A stretch of 64,000 bases of DNA from Sinohyriopsis cumingii (GCA_028554795.2 CM068825.1:151378053-151442052); one strand, 5' to 3'; counted from the first letter of the stretch, positions 40,641-50,372 are shown. Notes: a model not told the origin generated them from the letters alone. Translations and numbers: made by a program.

Positions 40641-40793
40641 GTACTGCTGTCACCGATGGGATGAAATAGTTTTAATACATAGTAATATACACTGTTTGAA
40701 GTAAAGCGATTTTTATATGCAGTTTTAGAGCAGTGGATAAAGCAATTAATGTGTTTTATAATGGGATCCTGGGGTTAATCTTATAGTGTTACA

Positions 40794-40794
<1 letters not shown>

Positions 40795-40842
<48 letters not shown>
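40795..40842. repeat. (CT)n microsatellite
   Basis: An uninterrupted CT run of about 46 bp. Confidence 0.95.
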
Positions 40843-40848
<6 letters not shown>

Positions 40849-41214
40849 TAGAAGCGAAGGGAAATTCGTAGAAAACAAATTCCAGATCCATGTTTTCTAT
40901 ATCGTGGGGAAAAGAATGTTGCCTACGTTTTGTCAGAGAGTGAAAACAGGGCAAGAAGTTAGTGACTAAACGATGGTATTTCAACAGCATCAAATGATAT
41001 CCACTATTAGCTTCTGAAACACTTACCTCACACAGCTTATGACGATAGCCCCATCAAAATTTATCACATGATTACTGTAATATTTACGTTAATATATCCA
41101 TATCACAATTTTTACATATGCAGCACTTGTAATAAGACCTTATCACCTTCAGAATAGCATGATTATGTCATGCAATTGAAAGGCTTAATGGTAGAGGCAA
41201 AGGAATATATTTTA

Positions 41215-41760
41215 GTCATGCAAAGGAAAGGCTAAAAGATCGATGCACTGGAAAGCATTTTAGTCATGATAAGGAAAGGCTAAACGATCGATCCATTGGA
41301 AAGCATTTTAGCCATGATAAGGAAAGGCTAAAAGATCGATGCATTGGAAAGCATTTTAGCCATGATAAGGAAAGGCTAAACGATCGATGCATTGGAAAGC
41401 ATTTTAGCCATGATAAGGAAAGGCTAAAAGATCGATGCATTGGAAAGCATTTTAGCCATGATAAGGAAAGGCTAAAAGATCGATGCATTGGAAAGCATTT
41501 TAGCCATGATAAGGAAAGGCTAAAAGATCGATGCATTGGAAAGCATTTTAATCATGCAAAGGAAAGGCTAAAAGATCGATGCATTGGAAAGCATTTAAGT
41601 CATGCAAAGGAAAGGCTAAAAGATCGATGCATTGGAAAGTATTTTAGTCATGCAAAGAAAAGGCTAAAAGATCGATGCATTGGAAAGCATTTTAGCCATG
41701 ATAAAGAAAGGCTAAAAGATCGATGCATTGGAAAGCATTTTAGTCATGCAAAGGAAAGAA
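41215..41760. repeat. 48-bp minisatellite, about eleven copies
   Basis: The unit is 'catgataaggaaaggctaaa' + 'agatcgatgcattggaaagc' + 'attttagc'. Central copies are almost identical and outer copies carry 'gtcatgcaaa', so the array looks recently homogenised from the middle. Because 48 is a multiple of three, it produces a spurious 16-residue repeat ORF on the minus strand. Confidence 0.97.
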
Positions 41761-43490
41761 GTAACGTTATTTTGCTACACTCTTAAGCATTTCGTGAAAT
41801 AAATAAAACTCGTAGAGTAATTTCAATCTTTTCTTTTCAAAGGCTCACAAAATGTCGTTTTTTTTAAAATGAACATTCATATAACATCTATTTTGACATC
41901 CATTATTTATTATCAAAAACATAAGAGATTTCTCTAGTATATCTGGAATCCAATAAACTTCTGTTTGTTCTTCAATGTCCATTCAAGTGCCAGCAAACAC
42001 AATTGAACATCTGATCGGAATTGAATATTTTTAACAGAGAAACTTTCGTTAAGAAAAAGCATTTAGTAGCCAAGTATTTTTAATTGGAGGAAGTTTATAA
42101 CAACTTATGGAAGTACGGCATATTGAATGACCTAGGTCTAAGCTATACCTATATAGGTTTCTGACAGACTCGCCTTTCAGACAGGTTGATACCTCGCTTT
42201 CTAAAATCCATCCGCATATGGCTGTACCTGAGCTTCAGAAATTGTAACCTTGCTCAAGGTCGAAGTATACAACATTTTCAAATGCTATACGGATCTCTGC
42301 TAGTTTACCCTCATCAACAAATTGCAAATATCATTCTTGTCTATACTGAAAAGCTCATTATTTCCAAAATTAATTACCATAGATACTATCGAAAATTATC
42401 TCACCCCACCCCGTTCAATGCTATTTAATCTTTTCAGCTTCAAAAGCCTCTACCAATCCTCAAATCTTATGATGGATATCTGAAAAGTTTGTACTACTTT
42501 GTTTCAACTTTTGTATTTATTTCAACCTGTCAATAAATTTAACACCAATCATTAGAACAAATAACATTCTTTCAAATTATATGTACCTCAACGTGTTACA
42601 CGCCGGACACTACATATAAATGCGTGTGACATAACCGAGGTAAATGACAGTGACGCAAATGTGGGACAGGGCTAACAATTCTGCTACTTAACTGAGTTCA
42701 TACTGTAAAATCCGGGTACACTTAAGTTACTAAAAATATGGAAGAACGGGAACCAGTCGAGAAATGGGTGGACATAAAAGATAGCATATGTGGGTCTTGG
42801 ATGGTTAGGACTGGTTGACAATAAGAGTAAAACTTCAAGAACAGGAGTGTTTTGAGAGCTTGTCATGGTTGTAAATGAACAAGATGGAGGCAATGTTTTC
42901 TTGACTGAATTTCAGTCATTTTTCAGACGAGTTTCAAAAGCTCATTACTGAAATTATCACCTGACTAATTGATACTGAATTGAAACCATATGTTCCAAGT
43001 ACATGTAGATCCCAACAATGTCTCCATTATGGCTACTCTTAAGCCAAAATGATTGGTCAAATTGTTTTGGAAAATACAAGTACACATAGTACACGAACAT
43101 TATATAACTGAACAATAGGTAAATTCACAACCCAGGAATATCTGACTCGGATGTGACTTTCACATGTTTAACATTAAGTTAGAGACCGTCCGGCAAAAAG
43201 GAAACTGGACATAAATTTGAAATATTATTTATCGTAAAATATAATTGGTGGCAGCCTTATAAGCAGTAGGGGTGCCTTTTTGGAGCCCTGCTCTCTGTTG
43301 CTTGCTTAGGAGGCATTGTACTAGCGGTGAAGCGCAAAAGTCAAATAGTACACGTGTACAAATTAACCAGTCGCACATACCAAACGGTGCACGTGACTTT
43401 AATCCAGAGTAGTAGTAGTCTCCATTCATGTGGTTATCGCCACACGGGATTTTGCATCAAGGAAATGTCTGTATTTATAAATATAGGTTT
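41761..43490. other. Host intergenic DNA, nothing recognised
   Basis: No gene or repeat seen. Confidence 0.5.
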
Positions 43491-43494
43491 GATG

Positions 43495-43675
43495 AACATT
43501 CAGAAATTTAAAGTTATTGAATGTTTCCATATGTCTACTGTCATGTTATTGAATGTTTCCATATATCTACTATCATGTTATTGAATGTTTCCGTATGTAT
43601 ACTATCAGTTATTGAAAATATCCATATGTCTATTATCATGTTATTGAATGTTTCCATATGTTTACTATTGTGGGA
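43495..43675. repeat. About 32-bp tandem repeat
   Basis: Five to six copies of 'ttattgaatgtttccatatg' + 'tctactatcatg'. Confidence 0.9.
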
Positions 43676-43709
43676 GCTGAATTAGTAGCGTGAGTAGTAG
43701 TGAATAGGG

Positions 43710-43925
43710 GCACCCTAGGGACAATGGGACTTACCATTAAAAACAGGGTCCCGGCACTCTGGGGACATTGTAAATTTAACATGGGAAATATTGTCGCGGC
43801 ACTCTAGGAACAAGGGGAATTTAACATGGGAATAGAGTGTGGGTCTGTCTAGGGACAAGGGGAATTGAACATGGAACTATAGTTTGGGTCTGTCTAGGGA
43901 CAATGGGAATTTAACATGGGATTTT
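43710..43925 (-). repeat. Inverted copy of the TTGTCCCTAGACAG minisatellite
   Basis: The reverse complement shows 'ttgtccctagacagaccca' and 'cccatgttaaattcccctt', the same family as 2,230-3,200. It ends at an A/T-rich tract immediately left of the first Polinton end-signal. Confidence 0.85.
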
Positions 43926-43949
43926 TTTTAAAAAAATAAAAAAATAAAA

Positions 43950-44020
43950 AAATGGGGCTAGGCAATTGAAAGTCTATCTCTTTTCGAGAGATTGGAGTGG
44001 CCCTGAAAAGGGCCTTTGGG
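43950..44020 (-). repeat. Inverted repeat arm A (partner 45,057-45,137)
   Basis: About 70 bp here, including 'caattgaaagtctatctctt' and the stem-loop, are the reverse complement of 45,057-45,137 with about 10-20% differences and small gaps. The two arms bracket the divergent gene pair, so both transcripts end in the same 3' module. A third diverged copy lies at 58,700-58,760. Confidence 0.8.
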
Positions 44021-44026
44021 TTTATG
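43976..44026 (-). terminator. Histone-type 3' end A (stem-loop + purine box)
   Basis: On the minus strand 'acccaaa' precedes the 16-nt hairpin GGCCCTTTTCAGGGCC (43,999-44,014): six perfect pairs closing a UUUC loop, then ACTCCA. The purine-rich 'tcgaaaagagatag' follows at about 43,976-43,988. This is the established architecture of metazoan replication-dependent histone mRNA 3' ends (SLBP hairpin, cleavage, then a histone downstream element pairing with U7 snRNA). The stop codon of the upstream minus-strand frame (44,043) lies 28 nt before the hairpin, as in histone genes. Confidence 0.85.
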
Positions 44027-44052
44027 TTAATATTAAGATATATTAACATAAA
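44021..44052. repeat. 13-bp palindrome beside end A
   Basis: The arms TTTATGTTAATAT and ATATTAACATAAA are perfect complements separated by six bases, making a second, AT-rich hairpin between the minus-strand stop codon and the histone-type hairpin. Function unknown. Confidence 0.85.
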
Positions 44053-44276
44053 GGGCACCGCATTGGTCTTCTTCTTGTCCTTAGGCTGCGCCTGACTGCA
44101 GGACCGTAAATCAGGACTCTTTTGAGGCATCCTTGACGCTCCACATATACTCTTCGCATCCACAGACTGGTGTCTGTCCTGTGGACAACTGTCCACTTGG
44201 ATCGGACATACATCGGTATGTCCGTCCTGAACATCATCGAAGATACAAGGGTTGAAGATTGAACGTCGGTCCACAT
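44043..44276 (-). CDS. Small unknown protein, left divergent gene
   Basis: A 77-residue frame starting at the first ATG (44,276) downstream of a minus-strand TATA box (44,320-44,327; spacing about 45 nt, like the other genes of the element) and stopping 28 nt before a histone-type hairpin. The product is rich in Arg, Ser and Val with a basic C-terminus; no domain is recognised. An overlapping frame (43,894-44,304) is longer but starts on TTG and runs through the hairpin, so I prefer this one. The Asp/Gln/Lys-rich composition of the other frame keeps open the chance that the gene has suffered a frameshift. Expression would diverge from the 44,496 gene. Confidence 0.35.
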   Translation of the reverse strand: MWTDVQSSTLVSSMMFRTDIPMYVRSKWTVVHRTDTSLWMRRVYVERQGCLKRVLIYGPAVRRSLRTRRRPMRCPLC

Positions 44277-44309
44277 ATTGAGGCGCCGAGAACAGGTGAA
44301 TCAATGCAG

Positions 44310-44455
44310 TAAACTGCGCTTATTTATAGGTAGAGGAAGGATTGAAACGGATTGAGTTTATTGACCAATCCAAACACACGTTACAAAATTCAGTCAGCCC
44401 ACATCCAATCCGAAGAGAGCAGTCTGTGACGTCAGTAGTCTATATAGATTCGCTA
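44310..44455. promoter_or_regulatory. Divergent, histone-pair-like promoter
   Basis: Left-facing TATA (TATAAATA, minus, about 44,320-44,327) and right-facing TATA (TATATAG, about 44,440-44,446) flank CCAAT boxes at 44,365-44,369 and 44,405-44,409 and a perfect TGACGTCA (CRE/ATF site) at 44,427-44,434. The first ATGs lie about 45-55 nt beyond each TATA. CCAAT/CRE/TATA between divergent genes that both end in a histone-type 3' hairpin copies the layout of animal H2A-H2B gene pairs. Confidence 0.7.
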
Positions 44456-44495
44456 GCGCCAGTGCGCAGTCAATCTATGCGACAGTTTTCTCAAC

Positions 44496-45041
44496 ATGAC
44501 TGAAACTCGGAAAACGATCAATTGGGGTGTACCAGCCGTTGAGACTACACAAGGGAACCCGGGCTTACTTTCAGAAGAGGTGAATTGGGATAATGTGGAT
44601 TTTCTTACCTCGCAAGAATTTGTTCCAGAACCTTCGTCACCTTCTCCTTCATTACCACACGTGGAGAATTTTAGACAGAGACAGAAAGAAGAATTGGAGA
44701 AATTTATACAGCAGCAAAAGGAAACAGAACAAGCTTTTCTTCTACAGCAACAGCAGCAAGAAGAAGAGGTAAGGAAAAAACAAGAAGAAGTAGCAAAGAA
44801 ACAAGAGGGTGAAAGTCAAACCGTCACGGTACTGTTGGATATTTTAGCGGAGTTAAGAAGTCTCAAACAAATGTATCAGACTTATTTATCACGACCGAAG
44901 AGAATACGACCTTCCCGAGCTAAACACTCCAGCCCTGTGACTAAGCCTACCGTACCATCCTTAGTGATTTCAACCAAATCATCATCAGAAGTAGGCCTCG
45001 GCCGTGGCAAAAGCTTAACACAGTTAAAGTTGATTGCTTAA
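44496..45041 (+). CDS. Q-rich coiled-coil protein, right divergent gene
   Basis: 181 residues, starting at the first ATG after the TATA box (about 55 nt). The N-terminal 60 residues are Ser/Pro-rich. Residues about 65-115 are a strongly charged coiled coil of Glu/Lys/Gln with a Q5 run ('LLQQQQQEEEVRKKQEEV'), followed by a hydrophobic helix (ILAELRSLKQMYQTYL) and a basic, Ser/Pro-rich tail. I do not recognise a family. The stop is followed after 20 nt by a histone-type 3' hairpin. The gene at 58,311 at the other end of the element has the same composition (charged helix, Q-run, basic tail) and the same 3' end, so the two may be functional or evolutionary counterparts. The frame is undamaged, unlike most neighbours. 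Confidence 0.75.
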   Translation: MTETRKTINWGVPAVETTQGNPGLLSEEVNWDNVDFLTSQEFVPEPSSPSPSLPHVENFRQRQKEELEKFIQQQKETEQAFLLQQQQQEEEVRKKQEEVAKKQEGESQTVTVLLDILAELRSLKQMYQTYLSRPKRIRPSRAKHSSPVTKPTVPSLVISTKSSSEVGLGRGKSLTQLKLIA

Positions 45042-45053
45042 ACTCACCCCTAT

Positions 45054-45102
45054 AATAAAAAGGCCCTTTTCAGGGCCACCCCTATGTCTCGAAAAGAGAT
45101 TG
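45054..45102 (+). terminator. Histone-type 3' end B
   Basis: AATAAA (45,054-45,059) abuts the hairpin GGCCCTTTTCAGGGCC at 45,062-45,077, followed by ACCCC (canonical ACCCA) and, 13 nt after the stem, 'gaaaagag' (45,091-45,098) inside 'gtctcgaaaagagattg'. The AAAAGAG core is complementary to the conserved CUCUUUU of U7 snRNA. It sits 20 nt after the stop codon of the 44,496 gene. A poly(A) signal touching the hairpin offers a possible alternative end. Confidence 0.88.
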
Positions 45103-45194
45103 ACTTTCAATTGCCAATAACCAAAAAGCCCCATTTTACCCCTATAGTACGTGTCTGTGTATGAGTGCGTGAGTATAGGTTCTTATTTTAAAAT

Positions 45195-45240
45195 CAAAAA
45201 CCCAAAGACACTTACCTTTTATAATCAATTTATTGTTTTT
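45195..45240 (-). promoter_or_regulatory. Second copy of minus-strand TATA block and poly(A) signal
   Basis: On the minus strand 'tataaaaggtaagtgtctt' (about 45,198-45,217) nearly repeats 'tataaagggtaagtgtctt' of the zinc-knuckle promoter at about 45,797-45,815. Just upstream on the same strand is AATAAA (about 45,229-45,234), a plausible poly(A) signal for the zinc-knuckle gene. The repeated block may be a remnant promoter; GTAAGT is also a 5' splice-site match. No gene is seen downstream of it on this strand before 44,276. Confidence 0.4.
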
Positions 45241-45323
45241 TTAAATATTTACAATCCAATTCACAATTCACAATTCTCAACAGAACACTTTAAAAAGTTC
45301 ATACACTTCTTCTGTTTCATTGT

Positions 45324-45754
45324 TCACTCTCTCTGTTTTTTGAATTTCTTCACCGTCACAGTCTTTTCCTCCTCTTCCTCCTCACTTTCTTCCCTTCATC
45401 TTTTCTTCTCCTGTTTCTTTTTCGTCACCTGTCTGCTTTCTTCCTCGTCTTCTTCCTCTGAAGAATCCCTCTCTTCTCACTCCTCTTGTTTCTTTTTTGG
45501 GCAATCTGGAGACCAATGTCCTTTTTCTTGACAATGATAACAGGTATCTTGACCGTCTCTTTTAACCCCTGTTTTTCGTTTTTGACGGTCTGGACACTCT
45601 CAAGACTAATCCCTTTCTTCTGACAGATATAGCAAGTATCTTCACTTTTATCTCGAAAAGAAGGAGAGTAGTCCGAAGGCTGGTCTGAAGAAAATTTTCT
45701 AATGACCCCTCGCAAAGCTCTGATGAAACGTTCGATCTGGGTAGTCTCTTCCAT
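45324..45754 (-). pseudogene. Double CCHC zinc-knuckle protein, broken
   Basis: Start ATG 45,754 lies about 55 nt after a minus-strand TATA (45,808-45,817). The first 45 residues are helical. Two retroviral nucleocapsid-type knuckles follow: 45,594-45,634 (Cys-X2-Cys ... Cys, 41 nt, so one base is missing and the His position is lost) and 45,501-45,542 (C-Y-H-C-Q-E-K-G-H-W-S-P-D-C, a perfect C-X2-C-X4-H-X4-C). The knuckle 2 frame differs from the knuckle 1 start frame, which proves a frameshift between them; in-frame TAG/TGA in knuckle 1 and two TGA in the acidic Glu/Lys tail add to the damage. The role is inferred to be single-stranded nucleic acid binding. Such a protein is not among the usual Polinton genes I know. 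Confidence 0.75.
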
Positions 45755-45796
45755 CGTTCTACTCGGTTTGAGAGTGAAATGAATAGTGAAAGGACA

Positions 45797-45842
45797 AGAC
45801 ACTTACCCTTTATATACGCTGGTCTGCCATGACTATAAAGTA
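45797..45842. promoter_or_regulatory. Compact divergent TATA pair (zinc knuckle / polymerase)
   Basis: A minus-strand TATATAAAG (45,808-45,817) and a plus-strand TATAAAG (45,834-45,840) lie about 20 bp apart and point outward. Each is about 54 nt from the ATG of its gene (45,754 and 45,888). Confidence 0.7.
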
Positions 45843-45887
45843 GCCCATGGTGTTTAAACTTTAGTCATTTGCCGTTTTTCACTCAAG

Positions 45888-48800
45888 ATGAAACGATCCA
45901 ATTCATTTGAGAAGAAAGAAGAAAGTAGGAGGCAGAAACGTGATATATCGCCTCGTACCAGGGCTGAAGTCTTGGCACAAATTCATGCCAGTGATTTTGA
46001 AGAGGACATGAGCGAACCAGAATCCAAACCCTCTAAACAAAGTTCACCACCCTTAGTTAACCCTGAAAAATACTATTCCATTCGAGAGACAGAAAAGCGC
46101 TCCTCTAGAAAATTTAGAACCACGACTTACAAATACACGGTGAAGTTTAAAGATTTCAAGTCCGAAGTACCGTTGGAGAAAGCAGAAGGGTTCATCACCG
46201 GGGTGTGGGATTCTTTACTTACCACACTCAAGCGACAATGTCAACCCAAAGAAGACGATCGCTTGAGACTTTCCATACAACACGACGGTTTGAAATCCCC
46301 TGTTTGGATCGAGTTTAGCGCCCCTACAGAATTGACTGCTTCCAAAGTCATGGACAAAATGCAACACGTACAACAATCCAATGACTAGTTTGACATCACC
46401 GATGGAAAAGACACACCGGACATGACCCACGTCTCTCCTCCTCAAGGGACTGGACGCAAAAAGATGTTATTGGTGGACGAGCTTCGCAGCACCAAAACAA
46501 CTCTCGTCCGAATTCACAACCCTCAAGACCAGATGTGTTTAACCAGGGCTATTGTGGTGGGACGAACCTATGCCAACAAGAACGACACGGCAGAATGGAA
46601 AAGAGACTGGGAGAATATTCGAAAATCGAACCCAGCCAAACAACAAAGTGAAGCAGAACTCCTGTTGCAACAAGCCGACTTGCCCAAAGACACACCCTGT
46701 GGCATTCCTGAAATGCAAAAATTGCAAGATGTCTTAGCTCCACGCTACACCTTGAAAGTGCACCCTCAAGAAATGCGTGAGCCTCTGTTGTTTCGAGGGA
46801 AAGACTTCAAGGATGGAAAATACATTCACGTCTATCATCACGATGACCATTTCGATACCATTACCACTATCACTGGATTCCTGGGATACAGATATTACTG
46901 TGAGAAATGTGACTATGCCTATCATAATCGAGAGCAACACAAGCATTGTGGATCGAAATGCTCAGGATGTTTGGCCTCTCCACCCTGTCTGAGCGAAGGA
47001 CAAGAACCAGTGCATTGTTTCACTTGTCTACGCACGTTTGTCAGCCCTGCCTGTTACCAACAGCATTTGAAGACGCAAGGTTCACAGAAGAAATGCGCTT
47101 GTCAACTGCTGAGATTGTGCCCCACGTGTGGACAAGGCATATGTACCAATAGTGCCAAGGGACACGTATGTTCAGGAAAGAAAAAATGTCACATTTGTCA
47201 TCACATCGTGGACTTGGAACACCAATGCTACGTGCAAACCTACCAACCCCAACCAGAGAAAGAGGATGGACACAAGAAGAAAGGCAATTTCATCTTTTTT
47301 GATTTCGAATGCATGCAAGAGACTGGTGTTCACATTCCTAATTTCTGCGTGGCTCATCGAGCGTGCGAGAAGTGCATTCAAGAACCTATCGTGAGTCATT
47401 GCTCTTACTGCAGTAAGATTCCTGGAGGGCATGAAAAAATCTTTCGGGGACCGAACACGCTAGCCGATTTCCCACAATGGGTCTTAGACCCCATCGACAA
47501 GACGTGGAGCCAAGAGGACATCGAACGTTACGGAGATTGTCATCGTCATGCCACGGTGATGGCTCACAATTTCTCCGGATACGATGGACAGTTTCTTCTC
47601 AGATACTATACGGAACAAGGCACCGAGCGTCCTAAACTCACTTTGAACGGAGACAAAATCATTTTCATGCAAGTGGGACAAGTACAGTTTACAGGTTCGA
47701 TGAGCTACTTGGCCATGCCTTCGAGTCGAATGCCTAAAACGTTTGGAATGACAGAAATGGCATAAGGGTACTTTCCACACTTTTTCAATACGGAAGCCAA
47801 TCAACACGCCGTTCTACCCCATTTGCCTGAGGCTCACTATTACGACCCCGACAACATGCGTACCGAAAAACGAGAAGCTTTCTACGCTTGGTACCAGGCT
47901 CACGCCTCAGACCCTTTTAACTTTCAGGAAGAAATGCTAAAGTATTGTCGTTCCGACGTGGACATTTTACGGCGTTGCTGTGGAAAATTTCGAGAACTGT
48001 TCATGGAACACGGAGGGGTCGATCCTTTGAAAGAAGCTTGCACCATTGTAAAAGCGTGTTCCTTAGTGTACCGCCTACGATTCATGCCTGAAAACACCGT
48101 GGCTGTCATCAGTCCTCAAACGACCAACTATGTCAAACGTCAATACTCGGTCAAAGCCCTACGCTGGTTACATTACTTGTGCGACAAGGAAGACAAATGG
48201 ATTCAGCATGCCCGCAACGGAGGGGGCGAAAAGACCATCGGAACGCATTCGGTTGATGGCTGGGACTTAGAAAACCCCAAGATTGTGTACGAGTTTAACG
48301 GTTGCTCATTTCACGGATGTCCCGTCTGTTACCCTGACCGTGGCACTAGAAATCAGTTTTTACAACGAACCATGGAAGACTTGTACCAGGACACTTGTCA
48401 GCGACGCCTAAAGTTAGAACAGGAAAGATACCAAGTGGTGGGAATGTGGGAACACGAATACGATTACCGTTTGAAAACCGATCCCGAGTTTAAACGCCTC
48501 GTGGAAAGTAACCAGTTCATGGACCCCCTGAACCCGAGGGATAGTTTGTACGGAGGAAGGACCAATGCCACCTGTTTGCTGTACCAAGCCGACGAAGGGA
48601 AAGGAGAAGAAATCAAATACTTGGACGTGTGTTCGTTGTATCCCTACGTGTGCAAATATTGTCGCTTTCCTGTAGGGCACCCAAAATTTTTCACGAACAC
48701 ATCGACCTGAAAAACATTCGACAATACGAAGGCTTGATCAAGTACAAAGTTTTGCCTCCCACGAACTTATACCATCCCGTCTTACCTCACCATTGCCAAG

Positions 48801-49927
48801 GCAAACTGATGTTTCCTTTGTGCCGTACTTGTGCTGAAACGTGCAACCAAGATCAACCTTGTCATCACACCCAGGAATAATGGGCCTTGACGGGAACGTG
48901 GGTCAGCGTACAATTGTACAAAGCTCTGGACATGGGATACCAACTGTTAGAAGTGTACGAAATTTGCCACTTTCCCAAGACACAACAATACCACAAGGGT
49001 GACCCCACTCAGAAAGGCATTTGCGCAGACTACGTGGATGTCTTTTTGAAACTGAAGCAAGAAGCCAGTGGCTATCCTTCCTGGTGTCACACTCCCGAAG
49101 ACCAAATACATTTCAAAGAGAAATACCGGGAACAAGAAGGCATCACTTTAGATCACATCGAGAAAAACGAAGGCAGGCGATTGTTTGCCAAAGTGATGTT
49201 AAATTGCTTGTGGGGTAAAATGGCACAACGACCGTGTTTACCCAAGACGGAATATTTGACAGAACCTTCCCGCTACTTCCAGATGATTCACGACAAAACC
49301 AAATTCATGAAACACGTGGACGTCGTTCGCTAAAATTTGATCTTAGTGAATTACGAAGAAGATCTGGACTTTGTACAAGACGACCCTTTTGGAAATGTCA
49401 TCATTGCGGCTTACGTGACATCTCATGTTCGCTTAAAATTGTACGAAGCTTTAGAACTGTTAGGGGAACGCGTCCTGTACTTTGACACGGACAGTTGCAT
49501 TTACATCCATCACCCGAGTCAACAGCACCCTGACATCGAAGGAGACCGTTTAGGAGCCTGGACAGACGAGCATCCCGACGACAAGGTTCTAAGTTTCGTC
49601 AGTGGTGGTCCAACAAATTACGGTTACGAATACCGTGACAAACAAGGAGAAGTGCACACGACGTGTAAAGTGAAAGGATTGACTCTGAATTATCGTACCA
49701 GTCGTGTGGTCAACTTTGGGGTATTGAAAGAAGCCTTACAGTCTAGAGAAGATGAACACTTTAAAGTGATCACCTATCAACCGAACAAGATTGTACGTTT
49801 ACCCACTCACCACATCGTCAGTCGACCCTTGGAAAAAGTCTATCAAATCGTGTACCAGAAGCGAGTGCGACTTCCCAATCATTTTACCTTACCGTATAGA
49901 CATGTCGATATAAAACATTGGCTGTAA
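45888..49927 (+). pseudogene. polB: Protein-primed family B DNA polymerase (pPolB), broken
   Basis: About 1,346 codons, a normal Polinton length. It replicates linear element DNA using a terminal protein primer (family knowledge). Visible parts in order: N-terminal region; Cys-rich zinc-binding cluster (about 46,890-47,230); exonuclease motif I DFE (about 47,300), II NFSGYDG (about 47,570), III YCRSDVD (about 47,943); polymerase motif A DVCSLYP (about 48,623), motif B KVMLNCLWGK (about 49,190), motif C YFDTDS (about 49,480). Breaks: in-frame TAG 46,386-46,388, TAA 47,763-47,765, a one-base loss at about 48,679-48,690, TAA 48,878-48,880 and TAA 49,331-49,333. All catalytic motifs are otherwise preserved, so decay is recent or several events hit one good copy. 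A TATA box for the next gene lies inside its 3' end. Confidence 0.96.
49909..49915 (+). promoter_or_regulatory. TATA box for BIR gene 1
   Basis: TATAAAA, 38 nt before the ATG at 49,947, inside the polymerase coding region. Confidence 0.55.
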
Positions 49928-49946
49928 AAGGATTGCCTCCAGAAGG

Positions 49947-50318
49947 ATGACTTCTCCACAGCAAGAATCCAGTGAGAACTCCAAGTTCAAACCCTACCAT
50001 TTTCCGGTCTTCTTACCTGACTATTGTGATTGTGCCCGTCGATTGGACACGTTTCAAGCATGGCCTACGGATAGGGAAGGATTACCTTCTTCGCATGTTT
50101 TAGCTAGAACAGGATTTGTCTACTTGGGACCTGAGACTGAATTGGGATACGAAGTACAGTGTTTCGCTTGCGCACTGAAGTTACGAATGGATCTATGTAT
50201 CTATAAAGATTCAGCTATTCTGGAACATACTCGATGGTATCCGCACTGCCCTTACCTTTCTATGGCCTTTCCACCCATCACACTACGGTACAATTATGAT
50301 GGTACCTTCCAAAACTAG
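49947..50318 (+). CDS. BIR-domain (IAP-like) protein 1
   Basis: 123 residues and intact. One BIR domain spans about residues 22-105: 'RRLDTFQAWP', 'LARTGFVYLG', zinc ligands C72 and C75 (CFAC), then H94 and C101 (EHTRWYPHC), i.e. CX2C-X18-HX6C, two residues longer than the usual X16 loop. There is no RING or CARD. Family role: binding and blocking of caspases or related apoptosis proteins; baculoviruses and several adintoviruses carry similar genes. The start is the first ATG after a TATA box and lies 19 nt after the polymerase stop. In this element it probably restrains host cell death (inference). Confidence 0.9.
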   Translation: MTSPQQESSENSKFKPYHFPVFLPDYCDCARRLDTFQAWPTDREGLPSSHVLARTGFVYLGPETELGYEVQCFACALKLRMDLCIYKDSAILEHTRWYPHCPYLSMAFPPITLRYNYDGTFQN

Positions 50319-50365
50319 ACACAAAAAAGGAACGATGTAAAAGCTTGAGACTGCATTGCGACTAG

Positions 50366-50372
50366 TATAAAC
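50366..50372 (+). promoter_or_regulatory. TATA box for the 50,429 gene
   Basis: TATAAAC in 'actagtataaacagggg', 63 nt before the ATG. Confidence 0.6.

Noticed and set aside
41264..41536. 90-codon ORF with 16-residue repeats
   Set aside because: The 48-bp minisatellite is a multiple of three; no start context or gene neighbours.
43894..44304. 136-codon minus-strand frame
   Set aside because: Starts on TTG and runs through the histone-type hairpin; the 44,043-44,276 frame fits promoter and 3' end better.
45151..45531. 126-codon plus-strand ORF rich in Ser
   Set aside because: Antisense of the Glu-rich tail of the zinc-knuckle gene.
45888..49927. Reassigned stop codons (alternative genetic code)
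   Set aside because: TAA, TAG and TGA all occur inside frames together with frameshifts, so decay explains it better.
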